A stretch of 38,829 nucleotides of DNA from contig QZKK01000042.1 in assembly GCA_003599475.1 (NCBI GenBank), positions 1-38,829 of the forward strand, read 5' to 3'. Below, piece after piece: positions 27,161 through 34,336 of this stretch (the stretch's first letter is position 1; every line of letters starts with the position of its first letter). Below the pieces are notes generated by a model. That model was not told where the DNA came from, did no database searches, and saw only the letters and a program-made list of their open reading frames with translations. Source of the DNA: Desulfobacteraceae bacterium (GTDB lineage: Bacteria > Desulfobacterota > Desulfobacteria > Desulfobacterales > SURF-15). The position numbers and the translations under genes were made by a program.

Positions 27161-29293
27161 CTACAGGTAGTAGTCGAAATCTCTTTCCGTCCGCACTTTT
27201 TTTCGGATCCTGAACACGTGGGCCGGCATCACGTAAGGATTGAGCTCGAGATAGTTGCGCGGTCCGTACCAGAGATACCGGGATTCGCCCAGAAGATCAT
27301 GCACCTGGAAGGGCTGCCGCGGATCGAGTCCCAGTTGATCCAGAGCGATTTCGGCCCACCCCGACTGGGTATGGTGCGGATCGAGGTTCACCGCAACCAG
27401 GATGATATTGGAATGATCGGGCGTATTCTTGGTGTAGCAGAGCATCTGCTCATTGTCTATCGGGTGGAAGCGGAGGCTTTCGTTTCCATGCAACGCCGGA
27501 TTTTCCCTGCGGACCCGATTGATGCCGGAGATGAGCTCCTGAAGGCTGTGCGGGCTTTCCAGATCCCAGTGCCGGATTTGATACTTTTCAGAATCGAGAT
27601 ACTCTTCACTTCCTGCTTCCCTCGGCCTGCCCTCGCAGAGCTCGAACGCCGGTCCGTAGATTCCGTAGCTAGCCGCAAGCGTCGCCGCGAGGATCAGCCG
27701 GATGATGAAAGCCGGCCTGCCTCCGAGCTGGAGATATTCGGTGAGGATGTCTGGCGTGTTGGGCCAGAAATTGGGGCGGAAAAACTCCCGGGCTTCCGTC
27801 TGCGTGAGCTCGGTCAGGTACTTCCGGATCTCCCATGCGGAGTTTCTCCAGGCGAAGTAGGTGTAGGATTGGGTGAACCCGAGCTTGGCGAGCCGATACA
27901 TGACCTTGGGCCGGGTAAAGGCTTCCGCCAGGAAGATCACCTCCGGATGTTCCTCCTTGACGGATCCGATGAGCCACTCCCAGAAGGCAAAGGGCTTCGT
28001 ATGGGGATTGTCCACCCGAAAGATGCGGACCCCCTGCGCGATCCAGAAACAGACCACATCCCTGAGCTCCTGCACGAGCTCTTCCCAGCAAGCGGATTCG
28101 AAATCGAGAGGAAAGATATCCTCGTACTTCTTGGGAGGGTTTTCCGCGTACCGGATGGAGCCGTCGGGGCGCCTCTTGAACCATTCGGGATGCTCCCTTG
28201 CATAGGGGTGATCCGGCGAGCACTGAAATGCGATGTCGAGCGCAATCTCGATATCGAGTTCGCGGGCTTTTTCCATCAGGTCTCTGAAATCTTCCAGGGT
28301 GCCGAGCTGGGGGTGAATCCCGCGGTGTCCGCCCTCCTGAGCACCGATGGCCCAGGGGCTTCCGGGGTCGTCCGGATCCGTCACCGCAGAATTGTTGCGT
28401 CCCTTCCGATGGGTAAGCCCGATGGGATGAATGGGCGGAAAATAGAGTACATCGAATCCCATCTCGGCGATATAACGAAGCCGCCTTTCGCAATCCTTGA
28501 AGGTTCCATGCTTTCCCGGCGCGTCGCTGCAGGAGCGGGGAAACATCTCATACCAGGCACTGAACCGGGCTTTTTCCCGATCCACCACCACCTCGAGCTC
28601 CTTTTCGTAATCGGTCGCAAAACGCCTGTCCGGATAAGCGGTCATCATGGTGAGCAGGACCTCGTCTGTGGCCAGAGAAATCTGCCGTTCCTGTGCGTGA
28701 GTGGTTCGCAAGTCCTGAACCCTCGCCCGGAGCCAATTTGCATCCTCTTCCCGGGCCCGCCCGGCGGCAGCCTCCACCAGCTCCGCTCCGGCAAGCAGAT
28801 CGATCGAGACATCCTGGCCGGCATCCGCCTTTTTTAAAAGATCCCGGCGCCAGCCGATAAAGGGGTCCACCCAGACGGAAAAGGTATAAACGTAGCGGCC
28901 CACCTCGGCCAGCGCAAAGGAAGCGACCCAACGATCGTTCAGAACGAACCGGAGCGGCACTTCGTTCCACTCCGAAGCTTTCGCTCTGCGGTGCCGCAAC
29001 ACCCCGGAGACGGCATCGTGCCCGTCCGTAAAGATGTCGGCTCCGACAATGAGGGTTTCCCCGACGGTTCTCTTGACCGGAAAGCGCCCGCCGTCGATTT
29101 CCGGTTTCACGCCTTCGATGATCACCCGTTTGATCTGCTCTTGCTCCCAAAACATCTCAAGCCCTTCATGAATATTAGACAGGATCTGCAGGACAAGCGG
29201 GATTCTGTTGTTTGGGGCAGTCGAATCCCACCCAGGAATACGAAACAGGCCACCATCATAAAGGAAACGGTCGGGCACGATAAAGGAGGTCAT
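27161..29293 (-). CDS. glgE: Alpha-1,4-glucan:maltose-1-phosphate maltosyltransferase
   Basis: GlgE transfers maltosyl units from alpha-maltose-1-phosphate to growing alpha-1,4-glucan. The 710-residue protein has an N-terminal beta domain with a helical insert (about 55-215: VKPEIDGGRFPVKRTVGE, RWVASFALAEVGRY), then the GH13_3 barrel: SAWYEMFPRS, VLYFPPIHPIG, HRKGRNNS, GVRIFRVDNPHTKP (nucleophile Asp428), IFLAEAFTRPKVMY (Glu457) and FWPNTPDIL (Asp515). The spacing of these three matches known GlgE proteins, and HPIGLTHRKGRNN is a GlgE hallmark. The ATG at 29293 follows AAAGGAGTAATACAAGC. It heads the leftward unit with treS-mak and is divergent from the nuo operon. Nothing looks damaged. Confidence 0.96.
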   Translation of the reverse strand: MTSFIVPDRFLYDGGLFRIPGWDSTAPNNRIPLVLQILSNIHEGLEMFWEQEQIKRVIIEGVKPEIDGGRFPVKRTVGETLIVGADIFTDGHDAVSGVLRHRRAKASEWNEVPLRFVLNDRWVASFALAEVGRYVYTFSVWVDPFIGWRRDLLKKADAGQDVSIDLLAGAELVEAAAGRAREEDANWLRARVQDLRTTHAQERQISLATDEVLLTMMTAYPDRRFATDYEKELEVVVDREKARFSAWYEMFPRSCSDAPGKHGTFKDCERRLRYIAEMGFDVLYFPPIHPIGLTHRKGRNNSAVTDPDDPGSPWAIGAQEGGHRGIHPQLGTLEDFRDLMEKARELDIEIALDIAFQCSPDHPYAREHPEWFKRRPDGSIRYAENPPKKYEDIFPLDFESACWEELVQELRDVVCFWIAQGVRIFRVDNPHTKPFAFWEWLIGSVKEEHPEVIFLAEAFTRPKVMYRLAKLGFTQSYTYFAWRNSAWEIRKYLTELTQTEAREFFRPNFWPNTPDILTEYLQLGGRPAFIIRLILAATLAASYGIYGPAFELCEGRPREAGSEEYLDSEKYQIRHWDLESPHSLQELISGINRVRRENPALHGNESLRFHPIDNEQMLCYTKNTPDHSNIILVAVNLDPHHTQSGWAEIALDQLGLDPRQPFQVHDLLGESRYLWYGPRNYLELNPYVMPAHVFRIRKKVRTERDFDYYL

Positions 29294-29353
29294 GCTTGTA
29301 TTACTCCTTTTTTTATACTGTATTTTCGTACTCGGAGCAAACCGGATCGAGTT

Positions 29354-29379
29354 TTCAGTGTTCAGTGTTCAGCGTTCAG
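29354..29379. repeat. Family A dispersed repeat (left arm)
   Basis: TTCAGTGTTCAGTGTTCAGCGTTCAG. It is inverted relative to the copy at 29546-29575, so the two copies form the ends of a roughly 220-base segment. Confidence 0.85.
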
Positions 29380-29545
29380 ATAGGTCCTTGTCTCTGGTTG
29401 CTCTGAACTCTCCCAGGACAATGAAATACCGGTTGAAGATTCGTGGCGCTCCTTCGGAATGATTATATGGCGGATCGCAAGAGTCTCGTCTCCACCTGTC
29501 CCGGCCGAGCGAGAGGCCTGGCGGGGGGTGATCGTCTTTGTATTC

Positions 29546-29575
29546 CTGAACACTGAACCCCTGAACATTGAACAC
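29546..29575. repeat. Family A dispersed repeat (right arm)
   Basis: CTGAACACTGAACCCCTGAAC followed by ATTGAACAC, an imperfect copy inverted relative to 29354-29379. Confidence 0.8.
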
Positions 29576-29601
29576 TCTGTGGTCGTTTCCAGTATCCCAA
29601 T

Positions 29602-29619
29602 ATACATGATTCACCCCAT
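29602..29619 (+). promoter_or_regulatory. 18-base motif shared with the glgA upstream region
   Basis: ATACATGATTCACCCCAT, 17 of 18 bases identical to 7329-7346, about 110 bases before the nuoA start. It may be an operator or a repeat remnant. Confidence 0.35.
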
Positions 29620-29731
29620 ATCCAAATGCGGGACTTTCTACTATTTTTGAGATGTTACATGGTTTTCTTTCACATCTAAGCTGTTGAATTTACAGTTAAT
29701 CTGGGTACGAAGCCGGAGCCGAGGATTCTTG

Positions 29732-30097
29732 ATGCTGCGATCTTATCTGCCTGTTCTCGTCATGGCCGGAACCGTGACGGCGTCAGCGCTTGCCGTGCTT
29801 TTCATCAGTTGGCTGCTCCGCCCCAGGAATCCCTATGCGGAAAAGCTCAAACCCTGGGAATGCGGGCTGGAGCCGATCGGAGAGGCCAGCCGGGGACATT
29901 TCCGGATTCACTATTTTGTCATTGCAATCCTTTTCATCGTATTCGACGTCGAGACGCTTTTTCTTTTTCCGTGGGCGGTAATATTGAGCGACAAGAGCAT
30001 CTCCATGTTTGTGTTCATCGAAATGATCATTTTTATCGGCATCCTTGCAGTCGGATTGATCTATGCGTGGGTGAAAGGGGCGCTCGAATGGGTATAG
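29732..30097 (+). CDS. nuoA: NADH-quinone oxidoreductase subunit A
   Basis: NuoA is a small membrane subunit of complex I, packed beside NuoH and NuoJ at the quinone end of the membrane arm. The 121-residue protein starts at the ATG at 29732 (GAGGATTCTTG upstream) and has three membrane helices at about 5-25, 60-82 and 90-112. The loop between helices 1 and 2 contains [18 protein letters not shown], with the conserved ECG motif that changes exposure with the state of the complex. [12 protein letters not shown] begins the second helix. It is the first gene of the nuo operon and overlaps nuoB by 10 bases. Confidence 0.95.
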   Translation: MLRSYLPVLVMAGTVTASALAVLFISWLLRPRNPYAEKLKPWECGLEPIGEASRGHFRIHYFVIAILFIVFDVETLFLFPWAVILSDKSISMFVFIEMIIFIGILAVGLIYAWVKGALEWV

Positions 30098-30660
30098 CTT
30101 TTACTCAGGAAAGCCTTTTGGAAGAGGTATTGCTTTTTACAACACTCGAAAGCATAGCGGATGTTCTGCGCAACAATCCGGTCATCGAGAAGGTCAGGGA
30201 AAATTCCGTAGTAAAGCAAGTGGTGAATTGGGGGCGGACGGGGTCGCTGTGGCCGATGACCTTCGGACTGGCATGCTGCGCGATAGAAATGATTGCAACC
30301 GCCTGTTCACGGTACGACACGGACCGGCTGGGGATCGTATTCAGGTCATCCCCCCGCCAGGCCGATGTGATGGTGGTCTCGGGCACCATGACCAAAAAAA
30401 TGGCTCCGCTGGTGAAGAGGGTCTACGATCAGATGCCGGAACCCAAGTGGGTCATCGCCCATGGCGGTTGTGCCTCGTGCGGCGGACCGTACAACTCCTA
30501 TGCGGTCGTTCAGGGGACCCATCTGGTGGCTCCGGTGGATGTATACATCCCAGGTTGCCCGCCGAGACCGGAGGCGCTGCTTTTCGGGTTTTTGCAGCTG
30601 ATGGAGAAAATAAAAAAAGAAAGCCCCTTCGTACTGGAGCAAAGAAAGATAAAGATTTAA
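30088..30660 (+). CDS. nuoB: NADH-quinone oxidoreductase subunit B
   Basis: NuoB carries cluster N2, the last iron-sulfur centre before quinone. The 190-residue protein starts at the ATG at 30088 within the end of nuoA. The cluster ligands are visible: the adjacent pair C63-C64 ([10 protein letters not shown]), C128 (HGGCASCGG) and C157 ([10 protein letters not shown]). The surrounding motifs, [13 protein letters not shown] and [17 protein letters not shown], are the family signature. An N-terminal extension of about 20 residues ([18 protein letters not shown]) precedes the usual core. nuoC follows four bases downstream. Confidence 0.96.
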   Translation: MGIAFTQESLLEEVLLFTTLESIADVLRNNPVIEKVRENSVVKQVVNWGRTGSLWPMTFGLACCAIEMIATACSRYDTDRLGIVFRSSPRQADVMVVSGTMTKKMAPLVKRVYDQMPEPKWVIAHGGCASCGGPYNSYAVVQGTHLVAPVDVYIPGCPPRPEALLFGFLQLMEKIKKESPFVLEQRKIKI

Positions 30661-30664
30661 CGAA

Positions 30665-31174
30665 ATGGCTGCCGACACAAAGGAATCACTCCTGATCGAT
30701 AGGGTGCAAAAGACCTTTCCGGATGCCGTCCTGGAGACGCGGATCTATAAGGATGAGGTGACCCACCGCGTCGATCGAAGCGCTCTCCTGAGCATATGCG
30801 ACTTTTTGAAAAAAGATTCGGAGCTCCAGATGAATTGCCTGGTGGATGTGCTCGGGGTCGATTATACCCCCCTGGTGCCACGTTTCGAGGTCGTCTATCA
30901 TCTCTTTTCCATACCCAGAAGACATCGTATCCGTTTGAAGGTCAGAATCGACGAAGGGGAATCGATTCCCACGGTGACAGGGATCTGGCCCGCTGCAGAC
31001 TGGCCCGAGCGGGAAGCCTACGACATGTTCGGCATCGTATTCGACGGGCACCCCAACTTGAAGAGGATCTACATGGCCCCGGACTGGGAGGGGTTCCCGT
31101 TGAGGAAAGACTATCCGCTCAGAGGCTACAAGGATGAGTACAATCCCTTCGGTGAAGAGAAGGAAGACATTTGA
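30665..31174 (+). CDS. nuoC: NADH-quinone oxidoreductase subunit C
   Basis: NuoC is the 30-kDa-type subunit of the peripheral arm and contacts NuoD. The 169-residue protein contains the family motif [20 protein letters not shown] with downstream [19 protein letters not shown]. It is encoded separately from NuoD, unlike the fused NuoCD of E. coli. The ATG at 30665 follows the nuoB stop by four bases; the Shine-Dalgarno is weak. Its TGA overlaps the nuoD ATG by one base (TGATG), so the two are probably translated together. Confidence 0.94.
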   Translation: MAADTKESLLIDRVQKTFPDAVLETRIYKDEVTHRVDRSALLSICDFLKKDSELQMNCLVDVLGVDYTPLVPRFEVVYHLFSIPRRHRIRLKVRIDEGESIPTVTGIWPAADWPEREAYDMFGIVFDGHPNLKRIYMAPDWEGFPLRKDYPLRGYKDEYNPFGEEKEDI

Positions 31175-32373
31175 TGGCGCAACCTACCGGGCATGAAGAG
31201 ATCATCGCCACCGACCAGATAAAGCTCCACCTAGGTCCGCAGCACCCTTCGACCCATGGGGTGATTCATCTGATCGTCAGTATGCAGGGGGAGAGGGTTC
31301 TAAACATCGAAGCCGATATCGGCTACCTGCACCGGGGGACCGAAAAGATTGCCGAAAACCTGCTCTACCACCAGTTTGTCCCCTATACCGACCGGCTCGA
31401 TTATCTGTGCGCCATGAGCAACAACCTGGCCTATGTGGCGGCCGTAGAGAAGCTCCTGGATATCGAGATCCCGGAACGGACAAAGTATATCCGGGTCATC
31501 GCAGCCGAGCTGTCGAGAATCGCCGGGCATCTGCTCGCTATCGGAGCCTGGGGATTAGACCTTGGCGCCATGACCATTCTGCTGTATGCCTTCAGGGAAA
31601 GAGAGTTTGTCCTAGACATCTTCGAGATGCTCTGCGGCGCCAGGATGACCTTAAGCTATATGCGGGTGGGCGGGGTAAGATACGACTTTACCGATGACTG
31701 CAAGAAAGCGTGCCTGGATCTAGTGAAGCTGATGCCCGAACGGATCGACGAATACGAACACATCCTCACCGGAAACCGGGTATGGCTCAAGAGGAACAAG
31801 GGGGTGGGGGTCATCTCTTCCGATGATGCCATCCGATTCGGATTGGGCGGCCCGGCGCTGAGAGCAAGCGGGGTTCCCTGGGACATGCGAAAGCATGCGC
31901 CTTATCTGGTCTATGACCGCCTCGATTTCGATATGCCCATGGGTTCAAACGGAGACTGCTTCGACCGGTACATGGTCAGAATCGAAGAAATGCGGCAGTC
32001 GCTGCGCATCATCGAACAGGCCGTAAAGGCGATGCCCGACGGCCCCTTCAACGTGGATGACCCGCAGCTCGTGCCGCCGCCCCACGAGGCCACCTATGAC
32101 AACATGGAGAATCTGATTCACCACTTCAAGTATGTCTCCCATGGATTCAAAGTCCCGAAAGGCGAGGCCTATGCGTCTGTAGAATCGCCGAAGGGCGAGC
32201 TCGGAGTCTATATCGTCAGCGACGGAACGGAAAAACCCTACCGGCTCAAGCTGAGGACGCCGACCTTTATGAATCTGCAGTCCATGAACCAGATGTGCAA
32301 AGGCGGCTATCTGGCCGATGTCATCGCGATCTTGTCGAGCCTGGATCCGGTTTTTGGAGAATGTGACAAGTAA
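31174..32373 (+). CDS. nuoD: NADH-quinone oxidoreductase subunit D
   Basis: NuoD forms, with NuoB, the quinone-binding pocket. The 399-residue protein (ATG at 31174) carries LHLGPQHPSTHGV (quinone-site loop with its conserved His), IGYLHRGTEKIAE, YTDRLDYLCAMSNN and the hydrogenase-like C-terminus DPVFGECDK. The last residues replace the more common E.DR with ECDK, a mild change. The length matches the unfused NuoD family. A 107-base gap holding an inverted repeat follows before nuoE. Confidence 0.96.
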   Translation: MAQPTGHEEIIATDQIKLHLGPQHPSTHGVIHLIVSMQGERVLNIEADIGYLHRGTEKIAENLLYHQFVPYTDRLDYLCAMSNNLAYVAAVEKLLDIEIPERTKYIRVIAAELSRIAGHLLAIGAWGLDLGAMTILLYAFREREFVLDIFEMLCGARMTLSYMRVGGVRYDFTDDCKKACLDLVKLMPERIDEYEHILTGNRVWLKRNKGVGVISSDDAIRFGLGGPALRASGVPWDMRKHAPYLVYDRLDFDMPMGSNGDCFDRYMVRIEEMRQSLRIIEQAVKAMPDGPFNVDDPQLVPPPHEATYDNMENLIHHFKYVSHGFKVPKGEAYASVESPKGELGVYIVSDGTEKPYRLKLRTPTFMNLQSMNQMCKGGYLADVIAILSSLDPVFGECDK

Positions 32374-32380
32374 AATCGAG

Positions 32381-32458
32381 TTAAACCACGAAACACACGA
32401 AAGCATATCCAAGCGGGAACTTCTGATTTTTGTGTTCTTCGTGCCCTTCGTGGGTAAA
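32381..32458. repeat. Inverted repeat in the nuoD-nuoE gap
   Basis: TTAAACCACGAAACACACGAA (32381-32401) faces TTTTTGTGTTCTTCGTGCCC...TTCGTGGGTAAA (to 32458), an imperfect reverse complement. The words match those at 4750-4928 in style (CACGAAGACACGAAG). It could fold into a hairpin in the operon mRNA. Confidence 0.7.
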
Positions 32459-32480
32459 GATATTTCCGAGAAATTAGACC

Positions 32481-32969
32481 ATGTTGACTGAAAAGAGCAT
32501 CGAAAAGATCCGCGCCCTGGAAAATCGATATCCCGACAAGCGATCCCTGGTCATCGCGGCCTTGTGGGCGGTACAACGGGAAGGCGGAGGAAACTTGACC
32601 GAACAGGACCTCAAAGAAGTTGCAGGAGTCCTGGATCTTGCTCCTGTCGAGGTCCAGGCGGTTGCAACCTTTTATTCGATGTATAATCTGATCGAACCGT
32701 ATAAAACGGGAGAACCGGCCGGCAGATACCACATCCAGGTGTGCCGGAGCATCTCCTGTTCGCTCCTGGATTCAGAAGTAATCATCGAACATCTCGAGAA
32801 AACGCTGCATATAAAAATCGGTGAGACCACACCGGACGGGAAATTTTCGCTGACCGTGGTCGAATGTCTGGGTTCGTGCGGCACGGCCCCCATGATGCAG
32901 ATCAATGACGACTACTACGAGAGCCTGACTGTCGAAAAGGTCGATGAGATCTTAGGCAGATTGGAATAG
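32481..32969 (+). CDS. nuoE: NADH-quinone oxidoreductase subunit E
   Basis: NuoE is the thioredoxin-like 24-kDa subunit of the NADH module and binds the [2Fe-2S] cluster N1a beside NuoF. The 162-residue protein has the ligands C88 and C93 (VCRSISC) and C129 and C133 (ECLGSC), followed by GTAPMMQI. The N-terminal helices contain AALWAVQREGGG. The ATG at 32481 lacks a strong Shine-Dalgarno and follows the repeat block in the nuoD-nuoE gap. Paired with nuoF and nuoG, it shows that this complex I can use NADH and is not the 11-subunit form. Confidence 0.94.
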   Translation: MLTEKSIEKIRALENRYPDKRSLVIAALWAVQREGGGNLTEQDLKEVAGVLDLAPVEVQAVATFYSMYNLIEPYKTGEPAGRYHIQVCRSISCSLLDSEVIIEHLEKTLHIKIGETTPDGKFSLTVVECLGSCGTAPMMQINDDYYESLTVEKVDEILGRLE

Positions 32970-32980
32970 CTTAATTTCAG

Positions 32981-33000
32981 TTGTTTATAGTTGTTTATAG
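32981..33000 (+). repeat. 10-base tandem repeat in the nuoE-nuoF gap
   Basis: TTGTTTATAG is repeated twice without a gap between nuoE and nuoF, within a 56-base spacer. No function is evident. Confidence 0.7.
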
Positions 33001-33025
33001 AATTCAGAAACCGATTAACGGTAAA

Positions 33026-34291
33026 ATGGAAAAAATCCTCTTAAAAAACGTAGGCAAGCCGGATTCCCACAGGCTGGAAAGCTATATCGAAAGCGGGGGG
33101 TATAGAGCCGTAAAGGAAGCACTGAGCTTCGAGCGGGACAGCGTTTTTCAAATGATTCAAATGGTCAAGGATTCGGGCTTGAGAGGCAGGGGCGGGGCCG
33201 GATTTACCACGGGGATGAAGTGGGGCTTCGTACCCAAGGACCCGGCGCTGTCGAAATACCTGGTATGCAATGCGGATGAGAGCGAGCCCGGAACCTTCAA
33301 GGACCGGATGATCATCGAGCACGATCCTCATCTCCTGCTCGAGGGAATCATGATATCCGCTTATGCCATCGGGGCGGCCGCCTGCTACATCTACATCCGG
33401 GGGGAGTATGAATTCGGGGCGAAAAGGCTGGATGCGGCAATCGAGGAAGCGTACGGGAAGGGATACCTGGGCAAAAACATCTTCGGCTCCGATTACTCTC
33501 TGGATGTCTATGTCCATCGGGGAGCCGGCGCCTATATCGCCGGGGAGGAGACCGCACTGCTTGAGTCCATCGAAGGTTTGAGGGCACAGCCGAGGGCAAG
33601 GCCCCCTTTTCCGGCCATATCGGGGCTCTATCGGCAGCCCACGGTGATCAACAACGTGGAGACGCTTTCATGCATCCCCGCCATCATCGAAAAGAGTCCG
33701 GATTGGTTTGCATCCATCGGACCGGCGGAGGGCGTCGGGCCGAAGCTGTTTTGCGTAAGCGGGCACGTAAAAAAACCGGGCGTCTACGAGCTTCCCATGG
33801 ATGTGACCATCCGGGAGTTGATATTTGACCACTGCGGGGGGATGCGCGGAGACAAAGCTTTCAAAGCCGTTATCCCCGGCGGCGCCAGCGCACCGATGCT
33901 CACGGAAAAAGACCTGGATACGCAGATGAATTTTCAAGCCCTTGCCGCCAAAGGAACCATGCTGGGCTCGGCCGCGGTGGTGGTGATGGATGCATCGACC
34001 TGCATGGTAAAGACCGCCCTGGTCATCAACCGGTTCTTCAGCCACGAATCCTGCGGAAAATGCACACCCTGCAGAGAAGGCACCCCGTGGATGACAAAGA
34101 TCCTGAAGCGGATGGAATCCGGCGAGGGGAGACAAGGAGACGTCGAGCTTCTGGAAAGTCTATGCACCGGCATTGCCGGCAGATGTTTTTGCGCCCTGGG
34201 CGAGGCTGCGGTCATGGCGCTGAGGGGAGCCATGAAAAACTTCCGGGAAGAATTCGTGTATCACGTCACCCATAAAAAGTGCATGGTATAG
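33026..34291 (+). CDS. nuoF: NADH-quinone oxidoreductase subunit F
   Basis: NuoF binds NADH and FMN and passes electrons to cluster N3. The 421-residue protein starts at the ATG at 33026. It has the nucleotide and FMN loop GRGGAGFTTGMKW (54-66), CNADESEPGTFKDR, GAGAYIAGEETALLESIEG and, near the C-terminus, the N3 ligands in ESCGKCTPCREG with a further Cys about 40 residues on (GRCFCALGEAA). It has no N-terminal thioredoxin-like extension or C-terminal ferredoxin, which argues for complex I and against a bifurcating hydrogenase. The start has little Shine-Dalgarno. Confidence 0.96.
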   Translation: MEKILLKNVGKPDSHRLESYIESGGYRAVKEALSFERDSVFQMIQMVKDSGLRGRGGAGFTTGMKWGFVPKDPALSKYLVCNADESEPGTFKDRMIIEHDPHLLLEGIMISAYAIGAAACYIYIRGEYEFGAKRLDAAIEEAYGKGYLGKNIFGSDYSLDVYVHRGAGAYIAGEETALLESIEGLRAQPRARPPFPAISGLYRQPTVINNVETLSCIPAIIEKSPDWFASIGPAEGVGPKLFCVSGHVKKPGVYELPMDVTIRELIFDHCGGMRGDKAFKAVIPGGASAPMLTEKDLDTQMNFQALAAKGTMLGSAAVVVMDASTCMVKTALVINRFFSHESCGKCTPCREGTPWMTKILKRMESGEGRQGDVELLESLCTGIAGRCFCALGEAAVMALRGAMKNFREEFVYHVTHKKCMV

Positions 34292-34298
34292 AGGGGAA

Positions 34299-34322
34299 TT
34301 TTAGATTTTAGATTTTAGATTT
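34299..34322. repeat. TTTTAGA tandem repeat in the nuoF-nuoG gap
   Basis: TTTTAGA is repeated three times in the 45-base gap before nuoG. It is the inverse of the AAATCTAAAATC word at 4936-4973. nuoG has no clear ribosome binding site after it. Confidence 0.75.
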
Positions 34323-34336
34323 GCGATTGAACTGAC

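Larger units (their letters stand above)
29294..29731. other. Divergent glgE / nuoA intergenic region
   Basis: This 438-base gap must hold the promoters of both the leftward sugar unit and the nuo operon. It contains two inverted Family A repeats (29354-29379 and 29546-29575) that bracket about 165 bases without a recognisable gene. After them come the 18-base motif shared with the glgA side and an AT-rich stretch (about 29620-29700). No -35/-10 pair could be assigned with confidence. Confidence 0.5.

Noticed and set aside
24226..28837. Long plus-strand open frames opposite treS-mak and glgE (590 codons each)
   Set aside because: Their composition (many Pro, Arg, Gly, His) and lack of motifs mark them as mirrors of the real genes.
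29297..29330. Promoter TTGCTC-17-TATAAA on the minus strand before glgE
   Set aside because: The -10 box touches the ribosome binding site, so a transcript starting there would lose it. The -35 match is poor.
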